From NCBI GenBank assembly GCA_030377895.1, contig JAUCGB010000022.1, positions 1 to 46,402 on the forward strand: 46,402 nt of DNA. Direction: 5' to 3'. Source of the stretch: Anaerolineales bacterium HSG24. GTDB lineage: Bacteria > Chloroflexota > Anaerolineae > 4572-78 > J111. Below, in pieces: positions 21,817 to 32,126 of the stretch. The notes beneath the pieces are model-generated. The model had not been told where the DNA came from and searched no databases. It saw nothing but the letters and a program-made list of their open reading frames with translations. How positions within the stretch are numbered: position 1 is the first letter of the stretch; the number at the start of each line of letters is the position of its first letter. A program made the translations under genes and the position numbers.

Positions 21817-23973
21817 TTATGTCAACTGAGCTTCAACATCAGCTACTAACTTTTGTCGATCTATTTTCCCTTTTTGCCACATTGAGAAAACTTGATTTGC
21901 GGCTAATAACTCTTTCTCTTCTTCCGATAAATCTTTGGAGGTTACGACAACCACAGGAATAGAATCAAGGGTTTCATCGTTTCTCAGTTCTGCCAACACA
22001 TCAAACCCACTCATGTCAGGAATCACCAAATCCAAAACTATAAGATGGGGTTTCTCCTGACGTATTACGGTCAGTGCATCTCGGCCAAACTGAACTTGTT
22101 TAATATCAAGTGGATATTTTGTCTGTAACAGACGGCTTATAAGACGAGCATCGTTAGGATTATCATCGATCAAAACAACTCGTTTTACGCCCTCAGTCGC
22201 AGGTTTAGATGACGTTTTATCGGTTTTTGGTACGGGTTTTGTAGGTGGTGCAGGCAATACAGTTTTCACATCTTCAGTTGGTTGTTCAAGATGTGATAAT
22301 GTACCCACAACATGTTCAACTAAATCTTTGGTTGAGAAAGCACCCTTTAACCAGACAGATGATGTTTGACCGGCCAAACGGTTTTTATCCTCTTGTGTTA
22401 AATCTTTAGCCGAAACAACAATGACGGGAATGTGAGCGGTTTGCGGGTCTTTTTTAAGCTCGTCCAATAGAGCGAACCCATCCATGCCCGGCATATTCAA
22501 ATCACTAACGATTAAATCAGGTAATCGCTCACGGATCATCTGCAAGCCTTCCATTGCGCTTTCAGCCTCAAATACTCGGTATGGTTTTTTGGCTTGTAGT
22601 AGCCGTCTGACTAAACGGCGGTCCATCGCATTATCGTCTACCACAGCAATTGTTGTAACCTGTTCGTCTAGTCGCTTTAAGGCTTCACCAAGCCCATCAA
22701 TGGGAATACCTGGGTCAGCTTTTGTCTGTGCTCCTGAAATACGAACATCCAGAACATCTTCCTCCATAATGTGCTTTTCGACGGGGAAGGTATGTCCTGA
22801 ACAGTTGACGACCACAATCTCATTAGAGTCAACAATACCTTGCTGAATTATTTTGTCTAAACCAGCAAACGCAACTGCGGTTGCCGGTTCGACTGAATAC
22901 CCTTCAGTTTTGGCTAAGTGCCGCATAGAGATAAATGCTTCGTCATCACTAACCGAAAGCATGTAACCACCATACTTTTGATTGGCCTTATATAAAATCT
23001 CGTACCCAAAACCGGGTGCGCCAGTTGATAATACAGTGATGCGCGTTTCTGGAATTACTGGCTTTGCGGTTGGTTCACCAGCGGCAAAGGCCCGTACCAT
23101 CGGAGAACAGCCATTAACCTGAACCACCCCTATTTTAGGAACACGATCTGTAAGTCCCATTTTATAAAGCTCTTCAAACCCTTTAAGTGCCCCGATTGGC
23201 CCGATTCCACCACTGACCGCTTGGATAAACCAGTCTGGAGCTTGCCAAGGCACATTGCCACCTTGTTGGATGGCTAAATCTTCGGCGATTTCAAAAGCAA
23301 TTGTCTTCATGCTTTCTTTGCCGGGGATAGCTTTCGCCCCTTTATCAAAATGTATCCCTTTTCTGGAGGCAAAATCAGACGCGATTTTTTTAGCTTGATC
23401 ATACGTGCCAGTCACTTTAATGACTTCAGCCCCGTATAGAGCCGCCTCTCGCATTTTTGCCGCAGGAACTAAACTGGTCAAGAAAACCCACAATTTAATA
23501 CTGGCTCTGGCACAATAGGCCGCATAAGCGGCAGAGGCGTTCCCTGTAGAGGCTAAGACACATTCTCGAATACCAGCCTCTTTCATGGCACTCACGGCGA
23601 CTGCGGCTTGTCGGTCTTTGAAGGAACTGGTTGGAGACTGTCGCTCATCTTTCAAAAGGATGTTTGGATGTCTCAAACGGCGTTGGATTTTTTCAGCCTT
23701 GACCAAGGGTGTCTGTCCTTCCCCCATCGACACGATTTTTTCTAGTTTTTGGATTGGTAAAAGTTCAGAGTACCTCCACAAAGAGTTCACCCGTCGGTCA
23801 GCACCTTTCTCCCAAAGTCGGGCAACGGTTTCATACTGGTATTGCGCGTCTAGCCATGCGCTACCACAGTTTGGACAGCCATATAGCCCCGGATAATAAT
23901 CTATTTGCTGATTACATTCTAAGCAGTTAACAAGGTTTAAGTAGGATTTGTAATTTCTCATAACTATAGTCAT
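21817..23973 (-). CDS. Threonine synthase-like PLP enzyme fused to two receiver domains
   Basis: A 718-residue fusion. Residues 1-415 are a fold-type II PLP enzyme of the threonine synthase group: an N-terminal zinc ribbon (Cys17, Cys20, Cys33, Cys36), SLWRYSELLP, GEGQTPLV, the PLP-lysine motif SPTSSFKDRQ (Lys119), STGNASAAYAAY, a glycine-rich phosphate loop VSGGIGPIGALKG (253-264) and NCSGHTFPVEKHI. Residues 438-560 are a receiver (Asp446/Asp447, phosphoacceptor Asp491, Lys523). A Pro/Lys/Thr linker (about 565-595) leads to a second receiver, 597-718 (Asp603/Asp604, Asp648, Lys680). Both receivers keep all key residues. The frame is continuous with no stop or overlap, so it is one protein. 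It lies 116 bp after a GAF histidine kinase. I infer phosphorylation-controlled enzyme activity or localisation. The exact reaction (threonine synthase or a relative) is not certain. Confidence 0.93.
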   Translation of the reverse strand: MTIVMRNYKSYLNLVNCLECNQQIDYYPGLYGCPNCGSAWLDAQYQYETVARLWEKGADRRVNSLWRYSELLPIQKLEKIVSMGEGQTPLVKAEKIQRRLRHPNILLKDERQSPTSSFKDRQAAVAVSAMKEAGIRECVLASTGNASAAYAAYCARASIKLWVFLTSLVPAAKMREAALYGAEVIKVTGTYDQAKKIASDFASRKGIHFDKGAKAIPGKESMKTIAFEIAEDLAIQQGGNVPWQAPDWFIQAVSGGIGPIGALKGFEELYKMGLTDRVPKIGVVQVNGCSPMVRAFAAGEPTAKPVIPETRITVLSTGAPGFGYEILYKANQKYGGYMLSVSDDEAFISMRHLAKTEGYSVEPATAVAFAGLDKIIQQGIVDSNEIVVVNCSGHTFPVEKHIMEEDVLDVRISGAQTKADPGIPIDGLGEALKRLDEQVTTIAVVDDNAMDRRLVRRLLQAKKPYRVFEAESAMEGLQMIRERLPDLIVSDLNMPGMDGFALLDELKKDPQTAHIPVIVVSAKDLTQEDKNRLAGQTSSVWLKGAFSTKDLVEHVVGTLSHLEQPTEDVKTVLPAPPTKPVPKTDKTSSKPATEGVKRVVLIDDNPNDARLISRLLQTKYPLDIKQVQFGRDALTVIRQEKPHLIVLDLVIPDMSGFDVLAELRNDETLDSIPVVVVTSKDLSEEEKELLAANQVFSMWQKGKIDRQKLVADVEAQLT

Positions 23974-24089
23974 TAAATCCCCATTGAGATATAAATTTTT
24001 ACGTACAATAGTTTGTTATAACACATGATTATTAGATATGCTAAAGTTAAACTCTATATTTAATATTCTAACACCTACCGTTAAAAATA

Positions 24090-26078
24090 TCAATTATTCG
24101 GTCGTATATTCTTCGCCAAAGGAATCGTAAAATAAAATTGAGAACCGACCCCAACCTCACTTTGTAGCCCTATCTCTCCACCATGCATCTCTACGAGTTG
24201 TTTGCATATTGCCAAACCTAATCCTGTGCCTCCAAACTCTTTGGTAGTGGTCATATCGGCCTGCTTAAATCGCTCAAAAACAGCGTCCTGCTTATCTTCC
24301 GGAATTCCTATGCCGGTATCAATAATAGTAAAGTGCATCCATTCAGTTTCCTCTTCCGGCACACAAGCTTGCACCGTAATCGAACCTGCTGAGGTAAATT
24401 TAGAGGCGTTGCTGATCAAATTCAGCAGGATTTGTTTTAATCTGATACTGTCAGCATAAATATCCGGCATTTCGTCGGGAATATCTTTAATGACTTTAAC
24501 TGATTTATCTTTAACGAGAGCATCGGACGCGGCGATAACCTCATCGACCAACGGTATCACCTCGACAATTTCAGGCACAATTTCCATCATGCCAGCCTCA
24601 ATTTTTGAAATATCAAGGATGTCGTTGATGAGGGTTAAGAGGTGTTGTCCGCTATTGTAGATGAGTTGAATATCATTTTGAGCATATTCGGTCAGTTCAC
24701 CATCAATACCCTGCAACAAAATATCCGCAAAACCAAGTATCGCATTGAGTGGGGTACGAAGTTCATGACTCATGCTAGTCAAAAATTCCGATTTTAGGCG
24801 GTCAAGCTCTTGCAATTTAACAATTGTTTTCTCTTGCTCAGTTGAGAGGCGAGAATTTTCTAGGGCCAAACTAATTTGATTTGTTACGGCCTCAACTGCG
24901 GCTAACTCCTCGTTTGCCCAATTAGGCGATTCCTTCCGCTTGATTCCCATTGTACCAATCACTGCGCCCCGTAAAATAAGAGGTACAGTAATTGTCGAGC
25001 CTAGGCTGTTGATGTTAGTTGATTTTTTGTGTTGCACAACCCCTCGTTGCACAATAGCTTGTTTCAATAAGGGTGTCCAAGGTTCTAACGCTTCAGGCTC
25101 AGTTTGAATTATATCTCCTTGAGCAAAATGGTAGGCTGGGACGATTTCCTCGTCCGAAAACTGTTGCCAGTTTTCATTTGTCAATTGCCGATTTAAGTAC
25201 TCTACCTCTTTCAGTGCGGTTTGAGTCTGAGCCAATAGCCTTAAGTTATCAACAGCAATCGCGACTTGGTCAGCAATTGATTGCATAAACGAGACATCAT
25301 CGCCTGAAAACCGATTAGCTTCTCGAGCCTGAATATCAATCACGCCTATTAGCTGGTCTGCTTTTACCAACGGTATGACCAGTTTTGAGCGTGTATCGGG
25401 CATAAGAGGATGAGGCACGAATTCATTGATTTGTTGGGTATCGTTACATAAAAACTGTTGTTGTTCTTGAGCGACAGTACCGATGATTCCCTGCCCAACA
25501 GTAACACGGTCGCCCTCTTTTTTTAGAGGACACCACTCCTCAACTGAATTTTGAACCATGCTCAACGTTTCTCGATCATTCTCTAATAGGTAAATGTGGG
25601 TATGGTAAAGGGCAAAATCGGTTTGAATTTGGTTCACCACATAAGAGAGGAGCTTATCGACATCAAGGATGGCGGTGATTTGCCGACTAATCACCGCGCC
25701 TGTTCCTAGGGTATGGGTACGCTCACGAACCCGTTCTTCTATCGTTTCCGTGGTGGTATGCAGTCGGGTAGTGAGGATGTTCAACGCTCTGGCAACTGAA
25801 CCAAACTCATCATCAGTTTCTAAAAGCGACGATTCGGGTAAAGCACCGTCCACAATTAATTTGGCCGCCTCGACCAAGTTATCAACAGGAGCAACAAGGC
25901 TCTGTACAACTTGAATCGCCCAACTTGCAACAAGACCTAACCCTAGCAGAGTGATAATCGCAATAACTATTGTCGTTGTAAAATCAAGCCAAAAGGCAAC
26001 GATGATAAGCAACAACAACGGTATTGTGGTAAACCCTATATAGGTTAATATCAATCGTTTGTATATATTCGTGTGCAT
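24090..26078 (-). CDS. Membrane histidine kinase, HAMP-GAF-GAF-HisKA-HATPase
   Basis: A 662-residue sensor kinase. Two adjacent membrane helices (about 9-30 and 33-58) leave almost no outside loop, followed by a HAMP region (about 58-110) and a coiled coil. A first GAF domain is at about 135-280 and a divergent second GAF at about 295-410. HisKA carries the phosphorylated His438 in MSHELRTP; the ATPase domain (about 535-655) has the N box (NLISNASKF), DTGIGIP and [12 protein letters not shown]. There is no receiver, unlike most kinases in this cluster, so it needs a partner: the receiver-bearing PLP enzyme 116 bp downstream and the single receiver after it are the natural candidates (inference). 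The sensory input is probably cytoplasmic through the GAF domains. Confidence 0.93.
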   Translation of the reverse strand: MHTNIYKRLILTYIGFTTIPLLLLIIVAFWLDFTTTIVIAIITLLGLGLVASWAIQVVQSLVAPVDNLVEAAKLIVDGALPESSLLETDDEFGSVARALNILTTRLHTTTETIEERVRERTHTLGTGAVISRQITAILDVDKLLSYVVNQIQTDFALYHTHIYLLENDRETLSMVQNSVEEWCPLKKEGDRVTVGQGIIGTVAQEQQQFLCNDTQQINEFVPHPLMPDTRSKLVIPLVKADQLIGVIDIQAREANRFSGDDVSFMQSIADQVAIAVDNLRLLAQTQTALKEVEYLNRQLTNENWQQFSDEEIVPAYHFAQGDIIQTEPEALEPWTPLLKQAIVQRGVVQHKKSTNINSLGSTITVPLILRGAVIGTMGIKRKESPNWANEELAAVEAVTNQISLALENSRLSTEQEKTIVKLQELDRLKSEFLTSMSHELRTPLNAILGFADILLQGIDGELTEYAQNDIQLIYNSGQHLLTLINDILDISKIEAGMMEIVPEIVEVIPLVDEVIAASDALVKDKSVKVIKDIPDEMPDIYADSIRLKQILLNLISNASKFTSAGSITVQACVPEEETEWMHFTIIDTGIGIPEDKQDAVFERFKQADMTTTKEFGGTGLGLAICKQLVEMHGGEIGLQSEVGVGSQFYFTIPLAKNIRPNN

Positions 26079-26161
26079 ATCGGCCTATCATTTCTAGAAT
26101 CGAGTGATAGATTCTACACTAATACTATTATAACTTCAAACTAGGTGTTATTCAACCAACT

Positions 26162-26264
26162 GGTAGTCCTGCACAAGTAGTGATGGGGAAATCTATCGGG
26201 AGTGCAAGGCTTGCCTTGCATGCAAAGCAAGCTTTGCACTCCCGATCGCTACATCTGCACTACC
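26162..26264. repeat. Palindromic repeat, family D, copy 1
   Basis: Ends GGTAGTCCTGCACAAGTAG and, from the right, GGTAGTGCAGATGTAGCGAT. The core is a near-perfect hairpin from GGGAGTGCAAGGCTTGCCTT to its complement. It ends 1 bp before the stop codon of the response regulator gene (26266). Other copies are at 35259-35356 and 37037-37135. No target duplication is evident. Confidence 0.8.
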
Positions 26265-26265
26265 T

Positions 26266-26805
26266 TTATTTTTTGCTAATCTTGGCGAGTAACTCCAGTG
26301 TTTGGGCGATGGTTTTCTGGTTTACCTCTAGTTGCTGTGCCACGTCAGGTGAGGCGAGAGTTTTGGTCTCTGCAACATCTTCTAGCAATTGCTGTAGCAA
26401 CTTCTTGGCTTGTTGGATGGCCTGCCGTTGATCTTGAAGGCGCAGCTGCGTTCGCAATCGAAGCAAGACCTCTTGTTGATGAACTGGCTTAGTAATATAG
26501 TCAGTTCCTCCGACCTCAAAACCTTTAATCTTGTCCTCTTCTTTGGCTAAAGCGGTCATGAAAACTACAGGAATATCTTTAATGTCATCATCAAGTTTAA
26601 GTTGTCGGCAGGTCTCAAAGCCGTCGATACCGGGCATCATCACATCAAGCAGAATAATCTCAGGATTAATTGACCGCGCTTTTGCCAATCCATCTCTGCC
26701 ATCTAAAGCGGTCAAAATCTCAAACTCAAACTCTTCCAGATAATCAGCTACAACACCTAAGTTTGTTGGATTATCATCAACAATTAAAACAGTTCTTTCT
26801 TTCAA
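26266..26805 (-). CDS. Response regulator: receiver domain with helical C-terminal tail
   Basis: A 179-residue protein. The receiver (about 1-125) has LIVDDNPTN (Asp10, Asp11), the phosphoacceptor Asp54 in LLDVMMPGIDGF, FMTALA and DYITKPV. A coiled-coil tail of about 50 residues follows (QDQRQAIQQAKKLLQQLLEDV) with no DNA-binding domain. The receiver is very similar to the N-terminal receiver of the kinase at 37200-38672, so one was probably derived from the other. It follows the LuxP-like/hybrid kinase pair by 79 bp and may be the output of that system or a connector to the GAF kinase downstream. Confidence 0.92.
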   Translation of the reverse strand: MKERTVLIVDDNPTNLGVVADYLEEFEFEILTALDGRDGLAKARSINPEIILLDVMMPGIDGFETCRQLKLDDDIKDIPVVFMTALAKEEDKIKGFEVGGTDYITKPVHQQEVLLRLRTQLRLQDQRQAIQQAKKLLQQLLEDVAETKTLASPDVAQQLEVNQKTIAQTLELLAKISKK

Positions 26806-26830
26806 ATTGTCCTCCCTTAGATCATTGTTC

Positions 26831-26892
26831 AGGAATTGGGATTAAATAAGTTGCGCGTTTCAGCATGCACATGTTAATTAATGCTCATTCCT
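26831..26892. repeat. Terminal-inverted-repeat element, family E, copy 1
   Basis: A 62-bp repeat from AGGAATTGGGATTAAATAAG to TTAATTAATGCTCATTCCT; the ends are imperfect inverted repeats. It overlaps the stop codon (26885-26887) of the hybrid kinase, so the last residues (EE) and the stop come from the repeat. Copies at 35407-35640 and 42114-42178 also lie at gene 3' ends. Confidence 0.75.
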
Positions 26893-29800
26893 CAGTTTGT
26901 TCAGTTTTTAAATAAGGTTCTAATAATTTAATAATTGCTTTATCCTGAAACTGTTTTGCTAAATCGTGTATTTTTTGAGCAAACGGTTTATACCGAATGT
27001 CCTGTTGTTCTAATTTCAGTATATGCTTACGTACTCTACGCAAACTACCTCTTCTGGCAAGTTGATGAACGATTTCCAAATCCTCTATCGGTGGTATAAT
27101 CAATTCTTCAGCAGGTGCTGTTGAAGTTTCAGCATCAGCATCAGCATCAATCTGAGACGGTTGACTAAAACACCATTCAAGATGTAATAACTCGTTAATT
27201 AATCCTAACAAATCCTTTTGGTTAACCGGTTTAGCCACAAATGCGTCACAGCCAGTCAGTTGAACTTGTTCTTGATCCTGTTCAAATGCACTTGCCGAAA
27301 CACCGATAATAACGAGATTTTGTAAATCGGACAGTTTACGAATAGCTTGTGTGGCTTCAAAACCAGTCATAATCGGCATAATCATGTCCATCAAAATTAA
27401 GTCAGGCTTAATGGTTTGCGCTAACTCCACTGCCTGTTGCCCATTTTCAGCTACCGAAACCTTAAAGCCTAACGGTTCTAACAAATTAACCAATACAGCG
27501 CGATTATTCACTTTATCATCTACAATTAATACTGTCTTACGTGGGCCAGTATATCCGGTTATAGCGTGTTCAATGGGCAGAGCAACAATTGTATCTACAT
27601 CACCAACCGGCAAGGTTACCTCAAACGAAAATGTACTTCCTTGCCCTAATTCGCTTGCAACCTGTAATCTGCCATGCATCGACTGAACCAGTTGACGGCT
27701 AATCGCCAAACCAAGCCCTGTACCCTGCGCTCGTTGGGTAAGGTCTCCTGTTTGTTCAAATGATAGGAATATTTTTTGTACCGCTTCTTTCGAAATTCCA
27801 ACGCCTGTGTCGATAACCGAAAACTTCAGTGTTACTTGGGATTGAGTACCATTCCAGTCACCTAATGTCTCGACTTGGAGTTTTATAAAACCTTCGTGAG
27901 TAAATTTAACCGCGTTATTGAGCAGATTTAAGAGAATCTGCCGTAATCGCTTCTCATCCATTTTTACAATTATGGGTAACGAGGTGTCTGGCTCGTAGAG
28001 TAGTTTAATACTTTTTTGTTGCGCCCGCATCTGCATGATGATCATAACGTTTTCTAAAAAGCCCGGCAAGTTAACAAACGTGGGCAGGAGTTCCATCTTA
28101 CCCGCTTCTATCTTTGATAGGTCTAAAATATCGTTGATAAGCATCAATAGATGCTCACCACTTGTTTGAATAATGTTTAAGCCATCGACTTGCAAGGGGG
28201 TTAAATCTTTGCCGCGTCGCAGAATCTGGGCATATCCCAAAATACCGTTGAGGGGAGTGCGTAGTTCATGGCTCATAGTGGACAAAAACTTAGTTTTTGC
28301 CCGATTAGCCACTTCAGCGGCCTCTTTTGCCTGTGCTAACTCAATGGCTCGTTGTTCCGTTTCGGCAAAGAGTCGGGCATTTTTCATGGCTACTCCGGCT
28401 TGGCTGGCAATAGAGCGTAAAACACTGGTATCTCCACTTGTAAAACTAGCCACTCTATTTTCTTGCACATCTAACACCCCTATCACCTTTCCGTCAACAA
28501 TAATCGGTACCGCCATTTCGGTACAAGTGTCTGGCAACAGAGGATTAGGTAGCCAATCTGATGCTTTACGTACATTGTCAATCATAACCACCTCTTTTGA
28601 CCGTACAGACCTAGCGACTAAGCTGGTTGCATCTATAGCTATCTTATGCTCGTTCTTTTTCATCTCGGACCCAGCCTCACCCGTTCCCGCCTCCATAATC
28701 AACAGGCCATGTTTTTCACTGACTCGATAGATATGAACATGGTAAAAGTTAAATTCCTCTTGAATTTGGGATACCAAAACCGACAGTAAGATATCCAGAT
28801 TCAATATCGCGTTCAATCGCTCACTCAAAGTAGCAACAAACTCTAACCGTTTTGTACGCTCCTCGACCCGTTGTTCTAACGTGTCAACCATAACGGTAAT
28901 TTCATCAGTCATGGTATTAAAAGCTACCGCTAACTGCTCAATCTCATCACCTGTCTCAACCTCAACCCGCCGAGTTAAATTCCCCGCGGCCAAAGAGGTT
29001 GCTACCTCCGCCATCTGCACTATCGGCGCAGATAAGCTTCGGCTGACCCATAAGGTAGAAATAAATACAATAATCATGGTCAACAAACCCAACCCACCAG
29101 CTATCAATGCCACAGTGGCCACAGGTTCATTCACTTCGGAGGTATCCACTTCGGCAATGACTGCCCAAACAACGCTGTCAGGGTCATCTAGGGCTAAGTT
29201 GTTCAACGAAATAAATGACCATGAACTCAGCACACTTACGCCCCGATAATTCTCAATAATAGCTGTTCCAGATTTACCAGATAACGCGGCTTGGGAAGCG
29301 ATAGTATCAACCAATAAATCGGATTGCAAAACGGTGGTATCAACCCCCATCTCGGATAAAAAACGAGAGTTACTTCGCCATAGTTTATCTTGACCAACCA
29401 AATAGATTTCGCCAGTATTCCCCAAGCCCGTATCAGCTTGCATGATAGCGTTAATCTCGTCAAGCGACAATTGAGCGACCAACAACAGTTGAATTTCATC
29501 TGTCTCGTCAAATAAGGGCGCGGCGATAAAGGCTGACGGTTCATCATTATTGGGAGCAAACCGTTCAAAATCGACAATCCTAAAATCATGCTTATGTCGT
29601 AAAATATCCTTTACCAATTTTCCCAAATTAGTGGTTCGATACAACCCCGTTAATAAATTAGCTCGATAAACAGGTTGATACCCGGCCACGTAGAAAAGTT
29701 CACCTTCTGGATTGATCAAAAACAGGTCATCGTAGCCATGAGTTTGTTGGTAATTGGTCAAAAATTCATCTGTGGCATCGTTAGATGGTATAAACGCTTC

Positions 29801-30802
29801 CTCGACATTAATCTCGGTAACTAATGCCCACTCTAACTCATCAATCTGAAAGGGTTGCCAAATCGCTAATACAGAGTTACCTTGGTAATTCATGGTAACA
29901 CCTTGCCCTGTTTCCCCCGCTAACGCTCGGTTGACAGCTTGGTTAATAGCAATATAGTCGGGGCTTGCGACCATGTCTACCCCAGATAAACGATGATCGT
30001 TAGAACGAAATCGTTTGTCTGGACCAACCAGATATGAGGCAGTAGTTTCGCCAAAACCAGACTCTTGGAACATTATGGTGTTAATATTTTGAGCCGTTAT
30101 TTGAGCGATAACTACTCCTTGCGTCAAGATTGGAGTAGCAACAAAAGCGACAGCATCCTGACCAAAGTCAGGGATTCGCTGAAAGTCTTGAATATGTTGA
30201 TTACGTTGCCCCGCCTCAAAAGCTAATCGTAACGGGTGGTCTACGGATAACTCCTGTTGCAAGTTTGCTAGTTCGATTGGTTCAACGGCATAAATTAACC
30301 GTCCTGCGTTATCGAACACGAAAATATTTTGCGAGGCTTGATAATCGCTGAGCCATTCATCCAACAACTCACTCGCCCCGTCTGTATCACCGTTTTCGGC
30401 TAAAGATAGGGCTTGAGCCATGACAGGGGCAGAGCCAAGCAAACGAACATCATTTAATAATCCCTTAAAATAGGCATCGAGTTGGTTTTTTTGCATGACT
30501 TGGGCTGTATTAAGGTTAACGATAACACCTTGCCGAATCTGTTTTAAGGTGTGAACAGCTGTCAATATGTCATTTTCGCGCTCACTAAAGTAATCTTTAA
30601 GTTGTTTAGTTTTAATCGTGCGTAACTGTTCCAATTTGTCCCGCGCATCCTGTTGTAATGCCTGTTGAGCCGTAATAAACGTGGTGATGCCCAAGCCCAT
30701 TAGCGGGATTAACGATAACAAGAGAAACCAAATTAACAATTTATTTTGCAATGGCCTAAAATTTTCTATTGATGGCCGATTTGACTGTGTTGTTTTAGTC
30801 AT
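26885..30802 (-). CDS. Large hybrid histidine kinase with tandem extracytoplasmic sensor domains (LuxQ-like position)
   Basis: A 1305-residue kinase. Membrane helices at about 22-44 and 560-585 enclose about 515 outside residues that look like two tandem Cache-type units: each has a YLVGxDKxxRSN motif (about 257 and 467) followed by a NYxGxSVL strand (about 305 and 518). Then come HAMP (588-640), coiled coil, GAF (about 660-810), HisKA with His845 (MSHELRTP), ATPase (about 945-1065; [11 protein letters not shown]) and a receiver (about 1090-1205) with phosphoacceptor Asp1139. The last 70 residues are a helical module shared with three other kinases in this window. The gene starts 28 bp after a LuxP-like binding protein, so that protein probably presents ligand to it. 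AGGA lies 10 bp before the ATG. Confidence 0.93.
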   Translation of the reverse strand: MTKTTQSNRPSIENFRPLQNKLLIWFLLLSLIPLMGLGITTFITAQQALQQDARDKLEQLRTIKTKQLKDYFSERENDILTAVHTLKQIRQGVIVNLNTAQVMQKNQLDAYFKGLLNDVRLLGSAPVMAQALSLAENGDTDGASELLDEWLSDYQASQNIFVFDNAGRLIYAVEPIELANLQQELSVDHPLRLAFEAGQRNQHIQDFQRIPDFGQDAVAFVATPILTQGVVIAQITAQNINTIMFQESGFGETTASYLVGPDKRFRSNDHRLSGVDMVASPDYIAINQAVNRALAGETGQGVTMNYQGNSVLAIWQPFQIDELEWALVTEINVEEAFIPSNDATDEFLTNYQQTHGYDDLFLINPEGELFYVAGYQPVYRANLLTGLYRTTNLGKLVKDILRHKHDFRIVDFERFAPNNDEPSAFIAAPLFDETDEIQLLLVAQLSLDEINAIMQADTGLGNTGEIYLVGQDKLWRSNSRFLSEMGVDTTVLQSDLLVDTIASQAALSGKSGTAIIENYRGVSVLSSWSFISLNNLALDDPDSVVWAVIAEVDTSEVNEPVATVALIAGGLGLLTMIIVFISTLWVSRSLSAPIVQMAEVATSLAAGNLTRRVEVETGDEIEQLAVAFNTMTDEITVMVDTLEQRVEERTKRLEFVATLSERLNAILNLDILLSVLVSQIQEEFNFYHVHIYRVSEKHGLLIMEAGTGEAGSEMKKNEHKIAIDATSLVARSVRSKEVVMIDNVRKASDWLPNPLLPDTCTEMAVPIIVDGKVIGVLDVQENRVASFTSGDTSVLRSIASQAGVAMKNARLFAETEQRAIELAQAKEAAEVANRAKTKFLSTMSHELRTPLNGILGYAQILRRGKDLTPLQVDGLNIIQTSGEHLLMLINDILDLSKIEAGKMELLPTFVNLPGFLENVMIIMQMRAQQKSIKLLYEPDTSLPIIVKMDEKRLRQILLNLLNNAVKFTHEGFIKLQVETLGDWNGTQSQVTLKFSVIDTGVGISKEAVQKIFLSFEQTGDLTQRAQGTGLGLAISRQLVQSMHGRLQVASELGQGSTFSFEVTLPVGDVDTIVALPIEHAITGYTGPRKTVLIVDDKVNNRAVLVNLLEPLGFKVSVAENGQQAVELAQTIKPDLILMDMIMPIMTGFEATQAIRKLSDLQNLVIIGVSASAFEQDQEQVQLTGCDAFVAKPVNQKDLLGLINELLHLEWCFSQPSQIDADADAETSTAPAEELIIPPIEDLEIVHQLARRGSLRRVRKHILKLEQQDIRYKPFAQKIHDLAKQFQDKAIIKLLEPYLKTEQTEE

Positions 30803-30830
30803 GGCATATCCTAATGAATCGGAATTTCTC

Positions 30831-32054
30831 TTAATTTAAGTCTCCCGAATAACGGAAAGCGGTTTCGGTCTCTTTAGCAATATCTTCTGCCGACATGTGA
30901 TAATCAACAATCTTAATGGTGGCGGCAATAACAACCGGAATATCGGCCTCACGTCCTTCAACATGTGCCCGAATCGCCTCCGCTACCGAGACTCCCCAAT
31001 CATCATTAACCCGAAATGGAGTCACATCCAACTTACCTTCAATAATGGCGTTCAACTCGTCTGCGCCGCCGCCCCAACCATTAACGATAACATGGTCAAG
31101 TACGCCTTGTTCCTCAAGGGCACTAATATTACCCAAGGCAATCGCTGTGCTTGCGCCATGTAACATAGTAATATCGGGATGTTCGGTCAAAATAACATTT
31201 GCTCCGATAAAGGCTTTGTTCCGTTCCCCATTCGCCTCATACTCGGCGACCATCGTCATGTTGGAGTTTTCTTGTACACAATCAGCAAAAACATTACTCC
31301 GTTGGTCATCGACAAGGCCAATCACGTACCGCACTAAGCCAAATGTACCTTCGCCACCCGTTTCTTTAATAACCCACTCGCACAACGCCTTTGCACCTAC
31401 CGAGTGGTCAAAGCCGACATGGGTCAACGGCATTTTGTCGGTAGCATAAGAGTCAACAAATGGATTGACGACATTCATGATCAATGTTGGAAATTTTTCG
31501 GCTAAACGCCCCAAATTCTCCTTTTGCTGTTGATACTCTGATGGGCCAATGACCACATAATCGAAGTCACTCTTTAGAATCTCGTCGATTTGAGCCGATT
31601 GTCCTTCATGATCGCCGTTCTCAACCAGATATTCGGTAACGTCATAGGGAATCTTCAAAACATCAAGCCGCTTACGAATGGTGGTGTTAAGACGCGCCCA
31701 TGCGTCCGATTCTTCTAAACTAGGAAAAATAAAGGCAATTTTGATTGGCTTGCTCGACTCGGTAGAGGTTGGAACCGGGTCAGCTTGAACCACTTTCAAA
31801 AATTCATTCATGGCGGTCTCTTGATTGGGCACAAGCGCGTGAAATTCGGGCAACAGAAAAAATCCTCGTTCTGTTATTTCTGAGGAGATTTTTTCGCTGT
31901 CAATAGAAGTTAAAACACGTTCTTGAATAACCGTTTCTGCCTCTTGAATCGCTTCGGGCTGATTGACCGTAGGCTGAGTCTGGCTACAAGCACTCAAGAG
32001 GAAGAGAAAGATAACAATACTAATCATAGTAAAACATATATTTTTCGATAACAT
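30831..32054 (-). CDS. LuxP-like periplasmic sugar-type binding lipoprotein (AI-2 binding protein homologue)
   Basis: A 407-residue lipoprotein with a signal peptide and lipobox LSAC (Cys23). The rest is a Peripla_BP_4-type fold that resembles Vibrio LuxP, as I remember that sequence, over most of its length: [50 protein letters not shown], the [16 protein letters not shown] segment and the C-terminal AFRYS. Positions matching remembered LuxP AI-2 contacts are mostly kept: Ser116 (S79), Trp119 (W82), Arg252 (R215), Thr303 (T266), Trp327 (W289) and Arg348 (R310). Changed are Q77 (Glu here) and D267 (Ala304). It stands between two hybrid kinases, 28 bp upstream of the larger one, with no ABC transporter genes. 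I infer a LuxPQ-like signalling role; the ligand may be AI-2 or a related sugar. Confidence 0.85.
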   Translation of the reverse strand: MLSKNICFTMISIVIFLFLLSACSQTQPTVNQPEAIQEAETVIQERVLTSIDSEKISSEITERGFFLLPEFHALVPNQETAMNEFLKVVQADPVPTSTESSKPIKIAFIFPSLEESDAWARLNTTIRKRLDVLKIPYDVTEYLVENGDHEGQSAQIDEILKSDFDYVVIGPSEYQQQKENLGRLAEKFPTLIMNVVNPFVDSYATDKMPLTHVGFDHSVGAKALCEWVIKETGGEGTFGLVRYVIGLVDDQRSNVFADCVQENSNMTMVAEYEANGERNKAFIGANVILTEHPDITMLHGASTAIALGNISALEEQGVLDHVIVNGWGGGADELNAIIEGKLDVTPFRVNDDWGVSVAEAIRAHVEGREADIPVVIAATIKIVDYHMSAEDIAKETETAFRYSGDLN

Positions 32055-32092
32055 AAGTTATCTCCTTTGATAATTGAGTAATGTTGCCATGT

Positions 32093-32111
32093 TGACTGAA
32101 GTTTTATCAGT
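32093..32111 (-). terminator. Small hairpin between hybrid kinase and luxP-like gene
   Basis: TTGACTGA pairs with TCAGTCAA around AGTTTTA just after the stop codon of the kinase at 32127. It could weaken transcription into the luxP-like gene. It belongs to the family F repeat remnant at 32074-32126. Confidence 0.35.
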
Positions 32112-32126
32112 CAATAGGTCAGCACC

